A DNA stretch of 64,000 nt from an uncultured Clostridia bacterium (GTDB taxonomy: Bacteria; Bacillota; Clostridia; Christensenellales; Pumilibacteraceae): NCBI GenBank assembly GCA_948440265.1, contig CAOJOK010000002.1:62001-126000 (forward strand). The letters are read 5' to 3'. The notes beneath the pieces are model-generated. The model was not told the origin of the DNA and searched no databases. It was given only the letters and a program-made list of their open reading frames with translations. The position numbers were made by a program, and so were the translations under genes. This document shows positions 41,183 to 49,700 of this stretch, in pieces. Every line of letters starts with the position of its first letter. The stretch's first letter is position 1.

Positions 41183-42601
41183 CTACAACTGGCTTTCACC
41201 GATTTGCACGCTTCCTATCTTGTTTGCTTTCAGTTCTTTATTCCATAAACCGTCGTTTGCGAATTGCAGGCAATACAGCGGTCCGCTTTCCGCTTCGTCT
41301 TCGTAAAGGCACAAATACACTTCGTAATTTCCGCTCGGCAGGTTCAAATCCAACGAGCAGTCGAATCTGTCTGCGCCCGAAAAGTCCCGAACTGTCTGCG
41401 TAAAAACAGTGCCGCCGTCTTTGTCCGTCAATATGATTTTCGCGTGTTTTTGCCTGTTCAGGTTGCCGAAGCCGACATTTTTCAATTTGAGTTCGACTTG
41501 CAGTTTATCCGAATTTTCCGAATATCGGAAAACCGATTCCGTCAAAACAAATCGATATCCCAAATGATTTTCTATATATTCGAATGCGGTTTTGCCGTAA
41601 TACTTTTCATCCGTTCCGCACTCGCTTGTATAAAAGCTCTTTTCCCACTTTTCGATTACTTTGCCGTTCCATATGGTATTCAGATAGCTCAAATTCAACA
41701 GATTCATTTCGGGCAAACATTTCTCAATGTTATGCAAAGAGCTTTCCGGCTCTACGACTTCTCCGCCGTAAGGCAGGTGCGCGGTTTGTCTGCTCAAAAA
41801 TTTCGTCTCGCGCTCCCTGTCGTTATAAGTGCCCAAATCGGTATTTGAGCCGAGATAGCCGTCATTGTAAAGCCCCAGCCTATAAGCCTTTTGATTGGCG
41901 TCTATCGAATAGTTATCGATATCTTTGAGCGTGATACCGAGATAATCGTAAATCATTTTCGGCGTTCTGACAAGCACGGGAATGACTTCCGTATGGGAAA
42001 GCAAGGCGTCTACTATGGGCGTTATATACTTTGCATTGGCAACGGCGCTGGAATGCATTTCTCCCCACGGTCCTATAAGCCCCGTTTCGATTGCCGTCAC
42101 GGTGCTCTTGTAATTGCCGATAACTTCGCACGCCTGCTCTATGTGCCGCAGAATCATTTGCAATTCGGGTTCTTTATCTTTCTTTCCGCTCAACTCCGGG
42201 TCATAAACGAACCGCACGACGGCGTTTTTATCGTTTGACTTTATGTATGCCAAAAACTCGTCAAGTCCATTCAGCGCCGCCTGCGTGAACTCCTTATCCC
42301 CCGTTCCGTTGACGGCTCCCGAAAACGCGCTTATATCGATACGCAGATGAAAGAGCTGCGTATTCGTCTTTATGATATTCTTGTCATACGCCACGCCTTT
42401 CTCGGTTATTCTGACATAGACGGGTTGATAAAAGCCCTGATGCGGATTGTTTATTCTTTCCGTACTTTCTTCATAATTCAATTGCTGTATATAGCTTTCC
42501 GTCGAAGGCTGCTCGTTCGGTTTTTTGCACGCGCACAAGCCCAAACCCGCAATCAAAACAATCGATATTATTGCTATTGAAAATATCTTATTTCTTTTCA
42601 T
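41183..42601 (-). CDS. DUF4874/DUF4832 lipoprotein
   Basis: A 472-residue protein. Signal peptide with lipobox LCAC (Cys25). The N-terminal domain holds 'INNPHQGFYQP' and 'LFHLRIDISAFSGA' (DUF4874-like TIM-barrel). The central part has 'AIETGLIGPWGEMHSS', typical of DUF4832, and a beta-sandwich forms the C-terminus. These proteins resemble glycoside hydrolases of the barrel type, but no activity is established. It is probably anchored outside the cell. AAGGG precedes ATG 42601. Confidence 0.85.
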   Translation of the reverse strand: MKRNKIFSIAIISIVLIAGLGLCACKKPNEQPSTESYIQQLNYEESTERINNPHQGFYQPVYVRITEKGVAYDKNIIKTNTQLFHLRIDISAFSGAVNGTGDKEFTQAALNGLDEFLAYIKSNDKNAVVRFVYDPELSGKKDKEPELQMILRHIEQACEVIGNYKSTVTAIETGLIGPWGEMHSSAVANAKYITPIVDALLSHTEVIPVLVRTPKMIYDYLGITLKDIDNYSIDANQKAYRLGLYNDGYLGSNTDLGTYNDRERETKFLSRQTAHLPYGGEVVEPESSLHNIEKCLPEMNLLNLSYLNTIWNGKVIEKWEKSFYTSECGTDEKYYGKTAFEYIENHLGYRFVLTESVFRYSENSDKLQVELKLKNVGFGNLNRQKHAKIILTDKDGGTVFTQTVRDFSGADRFDCSLDLNLPSGNYEVYLCLYEDEAESGPLYCLQFANDGLWNKELKANKIGSVQIGESQL

Positions 42602-42680
42602 AAATCGTCCCTTCGAAAAAATTTCGCTTCCTGTAAAATCTCATTAAAAATTTGCTATATTTTGCAAACCTAATTTTGTG

Positions 42681-43310
42681 CTAATACGAATTTTTCAGCT
42701 TTTTGTATTTCGACTTTTTTAATTCCTTTGTTTTTAAGTCGAAGTCCTTTTCGCCGAGATAATACTCGGATTGCTTGATTTTATCATCTAAAAAGCCCTG
42801 TGTTATAAAATAACTTTTGTTTTTGTCGTTTATGTATAAAACAATCGCTTTATCGAGCGGTATCGTATAAGAGCTATCCGTTTTATAATAGGCAATCCAA
42901 TCATCGCTGTTTTGTCGAATACCGTAAAGCGTATTTAATGAGTCGTAAAACTTATTCAAATACCGTATGTCTTTTCTTCTCGATTTGCCTTCGCCGAAAA
43001 AAGATACAACTTCCAGCCAATCGGCTATTTCATATTCGGTATTGACTTTCAGCGTGATATCTTCGTCGCTGTTCCAATCGGTAGCCATAATAATTCGACA
43101 ATATGCACCTGCCCAATCGGACAAGTATTCGTCGTTTATTTTTTTCGAATAATACAATCCGAGCGCATACTTGACTTTATCGAGACTGAAATACTTATCG
43201 AATGAATTATTCAAATCGTATTCCGTTTCGGGTCGCGAAAGAAATGCTTTCAATTCTTCCTGCGCAAGCTTACAGTCGATAACTTTTTCAAATAATTCCG
43301 TATCAGGCAT
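42681..43310 (-). CDS. Uncharacterised cytoplasmic protein next to the defence operon
   Basis: A 209-residue protein, acidic in the first half and lysine-rich at the end. It has no signal peptide or membrane helix. The pattern 'YALGLYYSKKINDEYLSDWAGAYCRIIM' and short size recall immunity proteins of toxin systems, but I cannot assign a family. It follows the nuclease/helicase gene by 63 bases with a possible own promoter (TTGATA, 17 bases, TATATA), so membership in that operon is uncertain. Confidence 0.65.
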   Translation of the reverse strand: MPDTELFEKVIDCKLAQEELKAFLSRPETEYDLNNSFDKYFSLDKVKYALGLYYSKKINDEYLSDWAGAYCRIIMATDWNSDEDITLKVNTEYEIADWLEVVSFFGEGKSRRKDIRYLNKFYDSLNTLYGIRQNSDDWIAYYKTDSSYTIPLDKAIVLYINDKNKSYFITQGFLDDKIKQSEYYLGEKDFDLKTKELKKSKYKKLKNSY

Positions 43311-43373
43311 ATTGACATTCCCTTTATATAAAAAACTGCTCGAAAAGTATCAAAATATCATTATTTTGTTGGT

Positions 43374-44858
43374 TTAGTTTTTTTTCATTAGTAGAAGAAT
43401 ATTAGTTAAAACAGATTCTGAACAAATTATCAGTGCCAATTTACTGCGCACCCTTGTCAATCCTTGATATAATAGCTTTTCAAATAAATAGTCGGGATTA
43501 GGGTGTTCTTGGGCTATCAATCGGTTATTTTGATAGTCCCAGTTATAATCCAAAATCATACATACGCCTTCGAATTCTTGTCCTATAACATTATGTGTAT
43601 TATGCTGACTCCTTTGATAATCTAATTGATGATTATACAATGAAGGAGTGAAAGATATGTAGGTATATCCTTGTTTTTCAAACTGTTTTGCTCTTTTTAT
43701 TGCTTTTTTTGTTTCAGGTTCATAAACAATAGTCACATTCGGAAAAGAATATTCTTCTCGATATTTTGATAAATCACACAGACATACAATGAATAACGCA
43801 AGTTCCTTATTCGTTCTAATTTTGTTTGTAAGTTTATATATATTTTCGACGCATAGATTGTCTATCGTTTCCGCTGTACGACGTCTTATTTCAGATGACG
43901 ATAATGTCTGACCTTCATCATAAGAAAAAATACAAGTTGTTTTTGACTTTTTTACCCATCTTTCAATTTTATTTAACGATTCGGTATATAATCTGTGTGC
44001 TTCATCTACAATTACAATATCAACATCCTTAATTTCGCGAAATTTCAGCTCTTTTGCTGATATAATTTTAATATTCTTTAGTGTAGCATTGAGATTATTA
44101 TGACCTTCACACAGTATTCCACTATGTACTACAAGTACTTTTCTTGAATTAGATAATTCCCTTGCTATATCATAAATTAACAATGTTTTCCCCGTGCCAG
44201 GACCACCGGTAATTCCAGCAAAACGACCCTGCGTATTAGTGCACACATACTCTAAAATAACTTTTTTAATATTTTCCTGATTTTCCGTCAACAAATAATC
44301 TCCCTCTAAAAATCTATCTGTAGAATTTAATGGCGATACAAGAATATTGCCCGGCTTAAAAATTGTGTCAAGATCGATATATTCACTTGCCCCAGCCGTA
44401 TTTATTGCGTTTGATAAGTCTTGTAACGTAACTCGTATTAAATTGCTTTCATCGTTTAATGTATATACCGACTTTGTAGAAGAAATAAAAATAAAAGACC
44501 GAAGTACTTGTTTGTTGACAAGTTTTAAATAATGCAAATTTTGAAGCAGCTGTCGCTTTAACTTCTCATCAGACACTTTTTCTCTTTTAAGTTCTATATT
44601 AAGGCATACGGATTCCGTTATTTTTAACAAATCAAATTCTTTATTTAGTTGTGGAACGATATATCCGTAAATGAAATCATCCGTATTTCCAGATTCTACC
44701 GAAACATTTTCTATCAAACATTTAATGTCTAAAATTTCTTGATGTCTATATTGATGCTCTTCATCAATACCGCAAATATATCGGATGTAACACTCCGACA
44801 ATGTTTCATTATCAACTAATTTTATCATATCAATTAGTGATACATTTTTATTTTTCAC
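43374..44858 (-). CDS. PD-(D/E)XK-like nuclease fused to an SF1/DUF2075 helicase
   Basis: A 494-residue protein. The C-terminal two-thirds is a helicase-type NTPase: Walker A 'GGPGTGKT' (218-225), Walker B 'IVIVDEAH' (Asp285-Glu286), 'TNKIRTN', and a final motif 'LLYQGLTRVRSKLALII' as in UvrD/DUF2075 proteins. The N-terminal part shows Asp76 ... Glu89-Leu-Lys91 in 'EFDLLKITESVCLNIELK', followed by a Gln/Tyr helix, the layout of a PD-(D/E)XK nuclease. The start is GTG 44858, overlapping the specificity-subunit stop (GTGA) with GGGAG upstream, so the genes are translationally coupled. Probable effector or accessory of the restriction system. Confidence 0.8.
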   Translation of the reverse strand: MKNKNVSLIDMIKLVDNETLSECYIRYICGIDEEHQYRHQEILDIKCLIENVSVESGNTDDFIYGYIVPQLNKEFDLLKITESVCLNIELKREKVSDEKLKRQLLQNLHYLKLVNKQVLRSFIFISSTKSVYTLNDESNLIRVTLQDLSNAINTAGASEYIDLDTIFKPGNILVSPLNSTDRFLEGDYLLTENQENIKKVILEYVCTNTQGRFAGITGGPGTGKTLLIYDIARELSNSRKVLVVHSGILCEGHNNLNATLKNIKIISAKELKFREIKDVDIVIVDEAHRLYTESLNKIERWVKKSKTTCIFSYDEGQTLSSSEIRRRTAETIDNLCVENIYKLTNKIRTNKELALFIVCLCDLSKYREEYSFPNVTIVYEPETKKAIKRAKQFEKQGYTYISFTPSLYNHQLDYQRSQHNTHNVIGQEFEGVCMILDYNWDYQNNRLIAQEHPNPDYLFEKLLYQGLTRVRSKLALIICSESVLTNILLLMKKN

Positions 44859-45991
44859 AGGCTACTCCCATAAAGATTAAATATATCTCCGATTATATTT
44901 TTTGTTGCTTTGATTTTTCTATCAGAATATAGCACAACATCTTTAATTACAAGTTTTTGAATGGCAGATATGAAAGTATCCATAGCCGAATAATCGGGTT
45001 TGCTGTCTTTTGTGGGAAGAAGAATATCCAACTCATCGGCATCTTTTGCATAAAAATTTCGCGAATAATCGAATTTACCCGTATGCGATGACTTATGTAT
45101 AGCGGTTGTGACGAATATCGCCGCGTGTTCGGGCAGATGTTCTGTGTGAACCACGGCAACGTGGTCGTCTGCACCATAACGGAAGTTGCGATATTTTGCA
45201 GAGCCAAACATATCAATAGTGGTTGTATTGCTTTCGAAAATTTCCACTTCATTTCCGATATAATCAGAAATACCTTCATAAGTTTCGCCGGCAGTTACGA
45301 AAGGTAAATCTCCTTGTATTCTATCGGCACTTTTCAATCGTTTGCCGCGAGTAGATTTACCAAATAATTTTTCAAGATTATACGGTTGCCACTCAAATGA
45401 GTTAAAAGTATTAAGAATTTTTATCTCTTCATCTGTCAAAGTATAATCTTTTAAGCCTGTAACGGATAAGTAAGCTTCCAGCTCGGCTATACGCCGAGCT
45501 TCCAGCTCGGCTACAAAGTTTTCCATAAACGCAAAGTCTATTTGACCGCCTTTTATAGGAAGTGGGATTTTAATATTTTTTGCGATATTCCAATGTCGAG
45601 CATATCCTTTATTAGGAATATTTCTTTTCCAAGCAGACAGTATAAATAATAATACTTTTATATCTTTTATATATTTAGGTCTTAATATTTTAACATTGTC
45701 CGCGACCGAAAAACTCTTATATGTAATATTAAAACTTCTTGTATGATCTCCAAAAATGACAAACACGGGATTTTGCTCAGTAACTTTATAGTCAGGTATA
45801 TAATCAGTATAGCCAATTATTCCATTGTTCGCCGATTCGGAAGAAAATACGGGAATAGCTCCGTTTGCAGATAAGTCCGCTTTTGTAAGTTTGCGACCTA
45901 CCGTGATAGGCTCAAAAAAATCGTTATATTCATATTCGCCCCACTCAACGCTTTGCAATTTTTCGTTAAGTGAGGCATCTATTTTCCCAAG
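44855..45991 (-). CDS. Restriction-modification specificity subunit (BcgI-B/HsdS type)
   Basis: A 378-residue protein with two target-recognition halves. The first holds 'FFEPITVGRKLTKADLSANGAIPVFSSES', the second 'LEKLFGKSTRGKRLKSADRIQGDLPFVTAGET', each followed by a helical spacer. In the spacer an 8-residue unit repeats (AELEARRI-AELEAYLS). The frame is open to TTG 46042, but I prefer TTG 45991 because GGAGG lies eight bases before it; the overlap with the methylase gene is then 13 bases. It determines the DNA sequence bound by the complex. Confidence 0.88.
   Translation of the reverse strand, partial: LGKIDASLNEKLQSVEWGEYEYNDFFEPITVGRKLTKADLSANGAIPVFSSESANNGIIGYTDYIPDYKVTEQNPVFVIFGDHTRSFNITYKSFSVADNVKILRPKYIKDIKVLLFILSAWKRNIPNKGYARHWNIAKNIKIPLPIKGGQIDFAFMENFVAELEARRIAELEAYLSVTGLKDYTLTDEEIKILNTFNSFEWQPYNLEKLFGKSTRGKRLKSADRIQGDLPFVTAGETYEGISDYIGNEVEIFESNTTTIDMFGSAKYRNFRYGADDHVAVVHTEHLPEHAAIFVTTAIHKSSHTGKFDYSRNFYAKDADELDILLPTKDSKPDYSAMDTFISAIQKLVIKDVVLYSDRKIKATKNIIGDIFNLYGSSL
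45473..45520. repeat. Two 24-bp repeats in the specificity gene spacer
   Basis: AGCTTCCAGCTCGGCTA occurs at 45473-45489 and 45497-45513 (24-base period, in frame). Repeat-number changes in HsdS spacers are known to alter the gap in the recognized sequence. GCTCGGC-TATAC-GCCGAGC forms a perfect inverted repeat across the junction. Confidence 0.75.
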
Positions 45992-48030
45992 CGGTCGTCC
46001 TCCGTCGTGCTTTGTCCTTTTAATAGGCAAGAAACTTCCCAAGCAAGATAATCACTTACCGTCTTTTTGAAATCATCAAGCGTGGGTTTTGTGTCTATCG
46101 GTGCAGTCTGATTCCAATCGGCACCATTTTCAGGGTCGATATGCCCTTCATAATATTCGTTTTCGGTAAATATATTTAGTTTCGATTTCCCGAAACGTAC
46201 CAAATCAACAAGTTCGGCATAGCGTTCTTTTGCTCTGTTTGTATCTTTAAGATTGCAACTTGCTTTTTTACGGTTTGTTCTTGTATATCCGTCGTTGGAA
46301 AAATCGATAAATTTTACAATATCATCTTTTTGATGCGCTTCTCCCACTCTAAAAACATATATATTTGTTTGTACACTCGATTTTCCCACAAACAAATCTA
46401 TCGGCATTTTTATGCTCGCGAGCAATGTACTATGCAGTAAAATCTTTTTATTATATTCGACTGCCTTCCCCGAGCCTGCCGAGTTTTGTATGATAATCGC
46501 GGCGTAACCTTTGTTCATCATAGAAAGTGCTTTTTCTACAAATACCATTCCGTTGCCCGCTGCCGAGTAGGGAGGGTTGAGCACAAACGCAGTCGCGGGA
46601 AACTTTTTGTCTGTATTGCCGAAACCATAATTGCCGTCAAAATCTTTCAGCGAATCTTTGTTCAGTATGTTGGAACTTCCGTCGCCCATTAAAATCATAT
46701 TAAGAATGGCAAGCATATAAACGCTTGGCAGAATCTCCAAACCAAGCAGTTGTTGCGCTTTTATTGCCGCACATTTTACCGCTAATTCCTCGGGTGATTT
46801 GATTTTGTTTTTCGCATCGATAAGCATTTCGTTCATCGATGCAACGAGAAGTCCCGCAGAACCCGTTGCAAAGTCCCACACATACGAATCTTTGTCTACA
46901 CGTGCAAGTTTTGCCAACAGCGTGGATATGTAAAACGGCGTCAATACAACATCATTCAGTTTGTCTTGTGAGAAACCTAGCCAATTATACATTTCGTTAA
47001 ATAGTTTACCTGTAAAGTCAGTTGTTAAGCCGATTTTATAGTAGATACCCAAATCGTCCACGATTTTTGTAAATACGCGCTTTAATTGGCTTTCTCCGTT
47101 TTCGGGTTTGTTGATATTATCGGTAGTGAGCGTGTTTGCAAGTGTGCGAATAATTAAATCTTTCTTTTCTTGCGGCAAACTCTTCTCGTTCAAAAACGCT
47201 TTAATCTTGCGTAAGATTATATCGCCGTCGCGGTTGCCCTCTTCGATTGACGATTTCAATTCCGATTTTTCAAGCGCGGAAACTTTGTTCGAAATACCGA
47301 GCGTTGCGATAATAGATGCAGCAACAAGATAAACACGGTCGTTTTCGCCGAGTCCTTTTTCGCTTTGATAAATATCGTTATTTAGTTTAACAAGACTTGC
47401 ATCGATTTCACGCTCGCGCTGTTCTTTCAGTTTGTCGATTTCTGCTTGCGACAACGACAACCGTTTAACTTTTTCGATAAACTCGTCGAAGTTCTCTTTT
47501 TTAAGGAAAGAAAAATCAGTGTAATCGTCAACTATTTGCCCGATGCCGAAATTGCTTTTCGAGACGAAATATACGCCTATGGAGTGTTGCAGTTTGCCAT
47601 ACTCGTTTTTATAGCCCGTCATTCCGATAGCGATAATTTCGGTATAACTCGTATAGTGCAATAAGGCATTGGCATAATGTACCGCGCCGTTTACGGCATA
47701 GGAATTTATGTTCTTATAATCGGGCAGATTCTTTGCCGTTTTATTTGCAATTTGACCGTCGCTATCCCGCTTAACGAGCTTGTCTTTGTAGCCCTTATAT
47801 TCTATCAAAATAGGATATGAAACCAGATTTTTATCTCGTAACAATAACTTTGCATCCGGACGGTTGCCACCAATGCCGCCGTTTTTGGAAGCGTAATCGT
47901 TGAGAGCTTGGTCTATTTCCATATTCAAAGATTCTTGCTCTAATTTATAATCAAGCCCGTAAGCTTTAAGCCAGCCATTTGCCAAATCTGCAATATTGGG
48001 TTCGACCGATTGTATTTTCACTTTCGCCAT
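45979..48030 (-). CDS. Combined restriction endonuclease/N6-adenine methyltransferase (BcgI-A-like)
   Basis: A 683-residue protein. An N-terminal PD-(D/E)XK nuclease has Asp59 ('NRPDAKLLL') and Glu77-Tyr-Lys79 ('PILIEYKG'). A helical HsdM-like region and a gamma-class methyltransferase core follow, with motif I 'DFATGSAGLL' (from 386) and motif IV 'NPPY' (485-488). One chain therefore cuts and methylates, as in type IIB/IIG enzymes such as BcgI; no HsdR gene is present. With the next gene it would form the active complex. Promoter and AGGAG site are clear upstream of ATG 48030. Confidence 0.9.
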   Translation of the reverse strand: MAKVKIQSVEPNIADLANGWLKAYGLDYKLEQESLNMEIDQALNDYASKNGGIGGNRPDAKLLLRDKNLVSYPILIEYKGYKDKLVKRDSDGQIANKTAKNLPDYKNINSYAVNGAVHYANALLHYTSYTEIIAIGMTGYKNEYGKLQHSIGVYFVSKSNFGIGQIVDDYTDFSFLKKENFDEFIEKVKRLSLSQAEIDKLKEQREREIDASLVKLNNDIYQSEKGLGENDRVYLVAASIIATLGISNKVSALEKSELKSSIEEGNRDGDIILRKIKAFLNEKSLPQEKKDLIIRTLANTLTTDNINKPENGESQLKRVFTKIVDDLGIYYKIGLTTDFTGKLFNEMYNWLGFSQDKLNDVVLTPFYISTLLAKLARVDKDSYVWDFATGSAGLLVASMNEMLIDAKNKIKSPEELAVKCAAIKAQQLLGLEILPSVYMLAILNMILMGDGSSNILNKDSLKDFDGNYGFGNTDKKFPATAFVLNPPYSAAGNGMVFVEKALSMMNKGYAAIIIQNSAGSGKAVEYNKKILLHSTLLASIKMPIDLFVGKSSVQTNIYVFRVGEAHQKDDIVKFIDFSNDGYTRTNRKKASCNLKDTNRAKERYAELVDLVRFGKSKLNIFTENEYYEGHIDPENGADWNQTAPIDTKPTLDDFKKTVSDYLAWEVSCLLKGQSTTEDDRLGK

Positions 48031-48105
48031 CCTTTTGTTCTCCTAAATGCAAACTTTTGTTAAAAAATAACATTTAAATAACGCCGCTATTTCCCTTTAC
48101 CTTGT

Positions 48106-48133
48106 CGTATAATTGAAAAGCACCCTTTGTCAA
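48106..48133 (-). promoter_or_regulatory. Promoter of the restriction operon
   Basis: Minus strand: -35 TTGACA, 16-base spacer, -10 TATACG; leader about 70 bases. Confidence 0.7.
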
Positions 48134-48159
48134 CCGCTTGGGTTCAAATTGGGTGCTTA

Positions 48160-48252
48160 TGGCGGAGTGAGAGGGATTTGAACCCTCGCTACAGATAAAC
48201 CCGTACTACCTCCTTAGCAGGGAGGCCCCTTGAGCCACTTGGGTATCACTCC
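48160..48252 (-). tRNA. tRNA-Ser(GCT)
   Basis: Class II cloverleaf with a long variable arm. Acceptor GGAGTGA / TCACTCC, anticodon loop CTGCTAA (anticodon GCT), T-arm GAGGGTTCAAATCCCTC, encoded CCA. Confidence 0.96.
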
Positions 48253-48280
48253 ACGGTTCTGTATATATTAAGTTATATTA

Positions 48281-48368
48281 TGGCGGAGAGAGAGGGATTC
48301 GAACCCCCGGTCCCTTTCGAAACGCCGGTTTTCAAGACCGGTGCCTTCAACCACTCGGCCATCTCTCC
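48281..48368 (-). tRNA. tRNA-Ser(TGA)
   Basis: Class II cloverleaf. Acceptor GGAGAGA / TCTCTCC, anticodon loop CTTGAAA (anticodon TGA), long variable arm, CCA encoded. It is probably co-transcribed with tRNA-Ser(GCT) 28 bases downstream. Confidence 0.96.
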
Positions 48369-48385
48369 CTAAAGCCAGCCTATCC

Positions 48386-48415
48386 ATTATATCCTATCGT
48401 TTCCGATATTGTCAA
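48386..48415 (-). promoter_or_regulatory. Promoter of the tRNA-Ser pair
   Basis: Minus strand: -35 TTGACA, 18-base spacer, -10 TATAAT, preceded by TCAAATGC (the shared -35 extension). Confidence 0.8.
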
Positions 48416-48428
48416 GCATTTGACCCCA

Positions 48429-49355
48429 TTATTCCCCGTCTGTTTTAACATAGGCAGCCATTACGGAGACTTTAATCGTGTCCCCATAGGAATCATCCAT
48501 ATCCGCGCCCAAAATTATATCGGTAGACGGCGAGACTGCTCCGCGCAGACGCTCGGCAATATAGTTTACATCCTCCAAAGCCAAATTCTTTCCCGCCACA
48601 AAAATCAAAACTCTATCGGCACCGTCAAGCGAGATATTTTGCATAGGACTGTTCAAAGCCGTTCCGACAGCTTTTTCGAGACGGTCTTCGCCGCTGCCGC
48701 TTCCTGTTCCGTAATACAGTTGTCCGCTGCCGCTCAAAAACTCTCTTATATCACCCAAATCCAAATTTAATACTTTCGGCGCGGTTATGTAGTCGGATAT
48801 GTTCTTGATAATATCGACCGCAACGCCGTTTATATAGTCCATAGCTTTTGCATAGGAGCCTTCGCCCAAAACGCAAGCGACCTTTTCCGACGGTATAACC
48901 ACCGTGCCGTCCGCATACTCTTTAAGTTTATTATACCACATTTGCGTTTCTTGCCGCCGCTTTTCTCCTTCGAATTTGAACGGCTCGGCAACGATTGCCA
49001 TTGTCGTAATATCCAACTGTTCGGCTATATGCGCAAGCACGGTGGACATACCGTATCCCACGCAATCACCCACTCCCGAAACGATAAACAATAAATCCGT
49101 TTCATAAAGAGCGTCTACAAATTTATCGGAATGGCTTTCCACTGCCTTACCGCCGTACAGCTCGTTTACGAGAGCGCCGCCGCCTTCCGCACTTTTATCC
49201 CAGACGTGAAAATAGTTCTTACACCGTGTCAAAGGCTGCGTATCAATATTGACCGCATAGTATTCCGCATAAGGAAACTGCTCGCCTATCAGGCGGTCCA
49301 CAATATCGCAACCGCCGCCGCCCATTCCGAATACTTTGATTTTTGGCTTTAACAT
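48429..49355 (-). CDS. FtsZ-like tubulin-fold protein with altered GTP-binding loop
   Basis: A 308-residue protein. 'IKVFGMGGGGCDIVDRLI' and 'AVNIDTQPL' match the FtsZ N-terminus. 'LDLGDIREFLSGSGQLYYGTGSGSGEDRLEKAV' matches the T7-loop region, keeping Asn197, Asp199 and Asp202. The tubulin signature GGGTGTG is changed to G-D-C-V-G-Y-G (94-102 region 'SGVGDCVGYGM'). There is no C-terminal FtsA/ZipA-binding tail. It may be a divergent cytoskeletal paralogue that modulates or co-polymerises with FtsZ. It stands alone next to tRNA genes. Confidence 0.82.
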   Translation of the reverse strand: MLKPKIKVFGMGGGGCDIVDRLIGEQFPYAEYYAVNIDTQPLTRCKNYFHVWDKSAEGGGALVNELYGGKAVESHSDKFVDALYETDLLFIVSGVGDCVGYGMSTVLAHIAEQLDITTMAIVAEPFKFEGEKRRQETQMWYNKLKEYADGTVVIPSEKVACVLGEGSYAKAMDYINGVAVDIIKNISDYITAPKVLNLDLGDIREFLSGSGQLYYGTGSGSGEDRLEKAVGTALNSPMQNISLDGADRVLIFVAGKNLALEDVNYIAERLRGAVSPSTDIILGADMDDSYGDTIKVSVMAAYVKTDGE

Positions 49356-49457
49356 ATTTTCTTCCAGTCGCTCCTTACCGCATTATTATAGCACTTTAAG
49401 CCGCAATTATCAACGATTTACACGCATTATGCGTTTCTTGTTTTATCCTGCTTATTC

Positions 49458-49486
49458 TTGACAACCGCGCCGAAGCATTGTATAAT
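49458..49486 (+). promoter_or_regulatory. tRNA-Gly promoter
   Basis: TTGACA, 17-base spacer, TATAAT, 12 bases before the tRNA 5' end. Confidence 0.85.
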
Positions 49487-49498
49487 ATTCTTGTTTAT

Positions 49499-49573
49499 GC
49501 GGAAGTGGCTCAACGGTAGAGCGTCAGCTTCCCAAGCTGGACGTTGCGGGTTCGAATCCCGTCTTCCGCTCCA
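49499..49573 (+). tRNA. tRNA-Gly(CCC)
   Basis: Cloverleaf with acceptor GCGGAAG / CTTCCGC, anticodon loop TTCCCAA (anticodon CCC), T-arm GCGGGTTCGAATCCCGT, encoded CCA. Confidence 0.96.
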
Positions 49574-49577
49574 CTTT

Positions 49578-49625
49578 GGCACACGCAAAAGAAGCACACT
49601 TTGCTTCATAGCGTGTGCCTTTTTC
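49578..49625 (+). terminator. tRNA-Gly terminator
   Basis: Outer stem GGCACACGC / GCGTGTGCC and inner stem GAAGCA / TGCTTC, then TTTTTT. Confidence 0.85.
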
Positions 49626-49700
49626 TATGCGAATCTTTGATTTTGACTTATCTCTATGTTCTTCTAATAAACATTGATATTTTGTTATCTGAACGTAACC

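Noticed and set aside
45473-45520. The two 24-bp repeats as a minimal CRISPR
   Set aside because: They are in frame inside a coding gene, have no spacers and no cas genes nearby. No CRISPR array was seen anywhere in the window.
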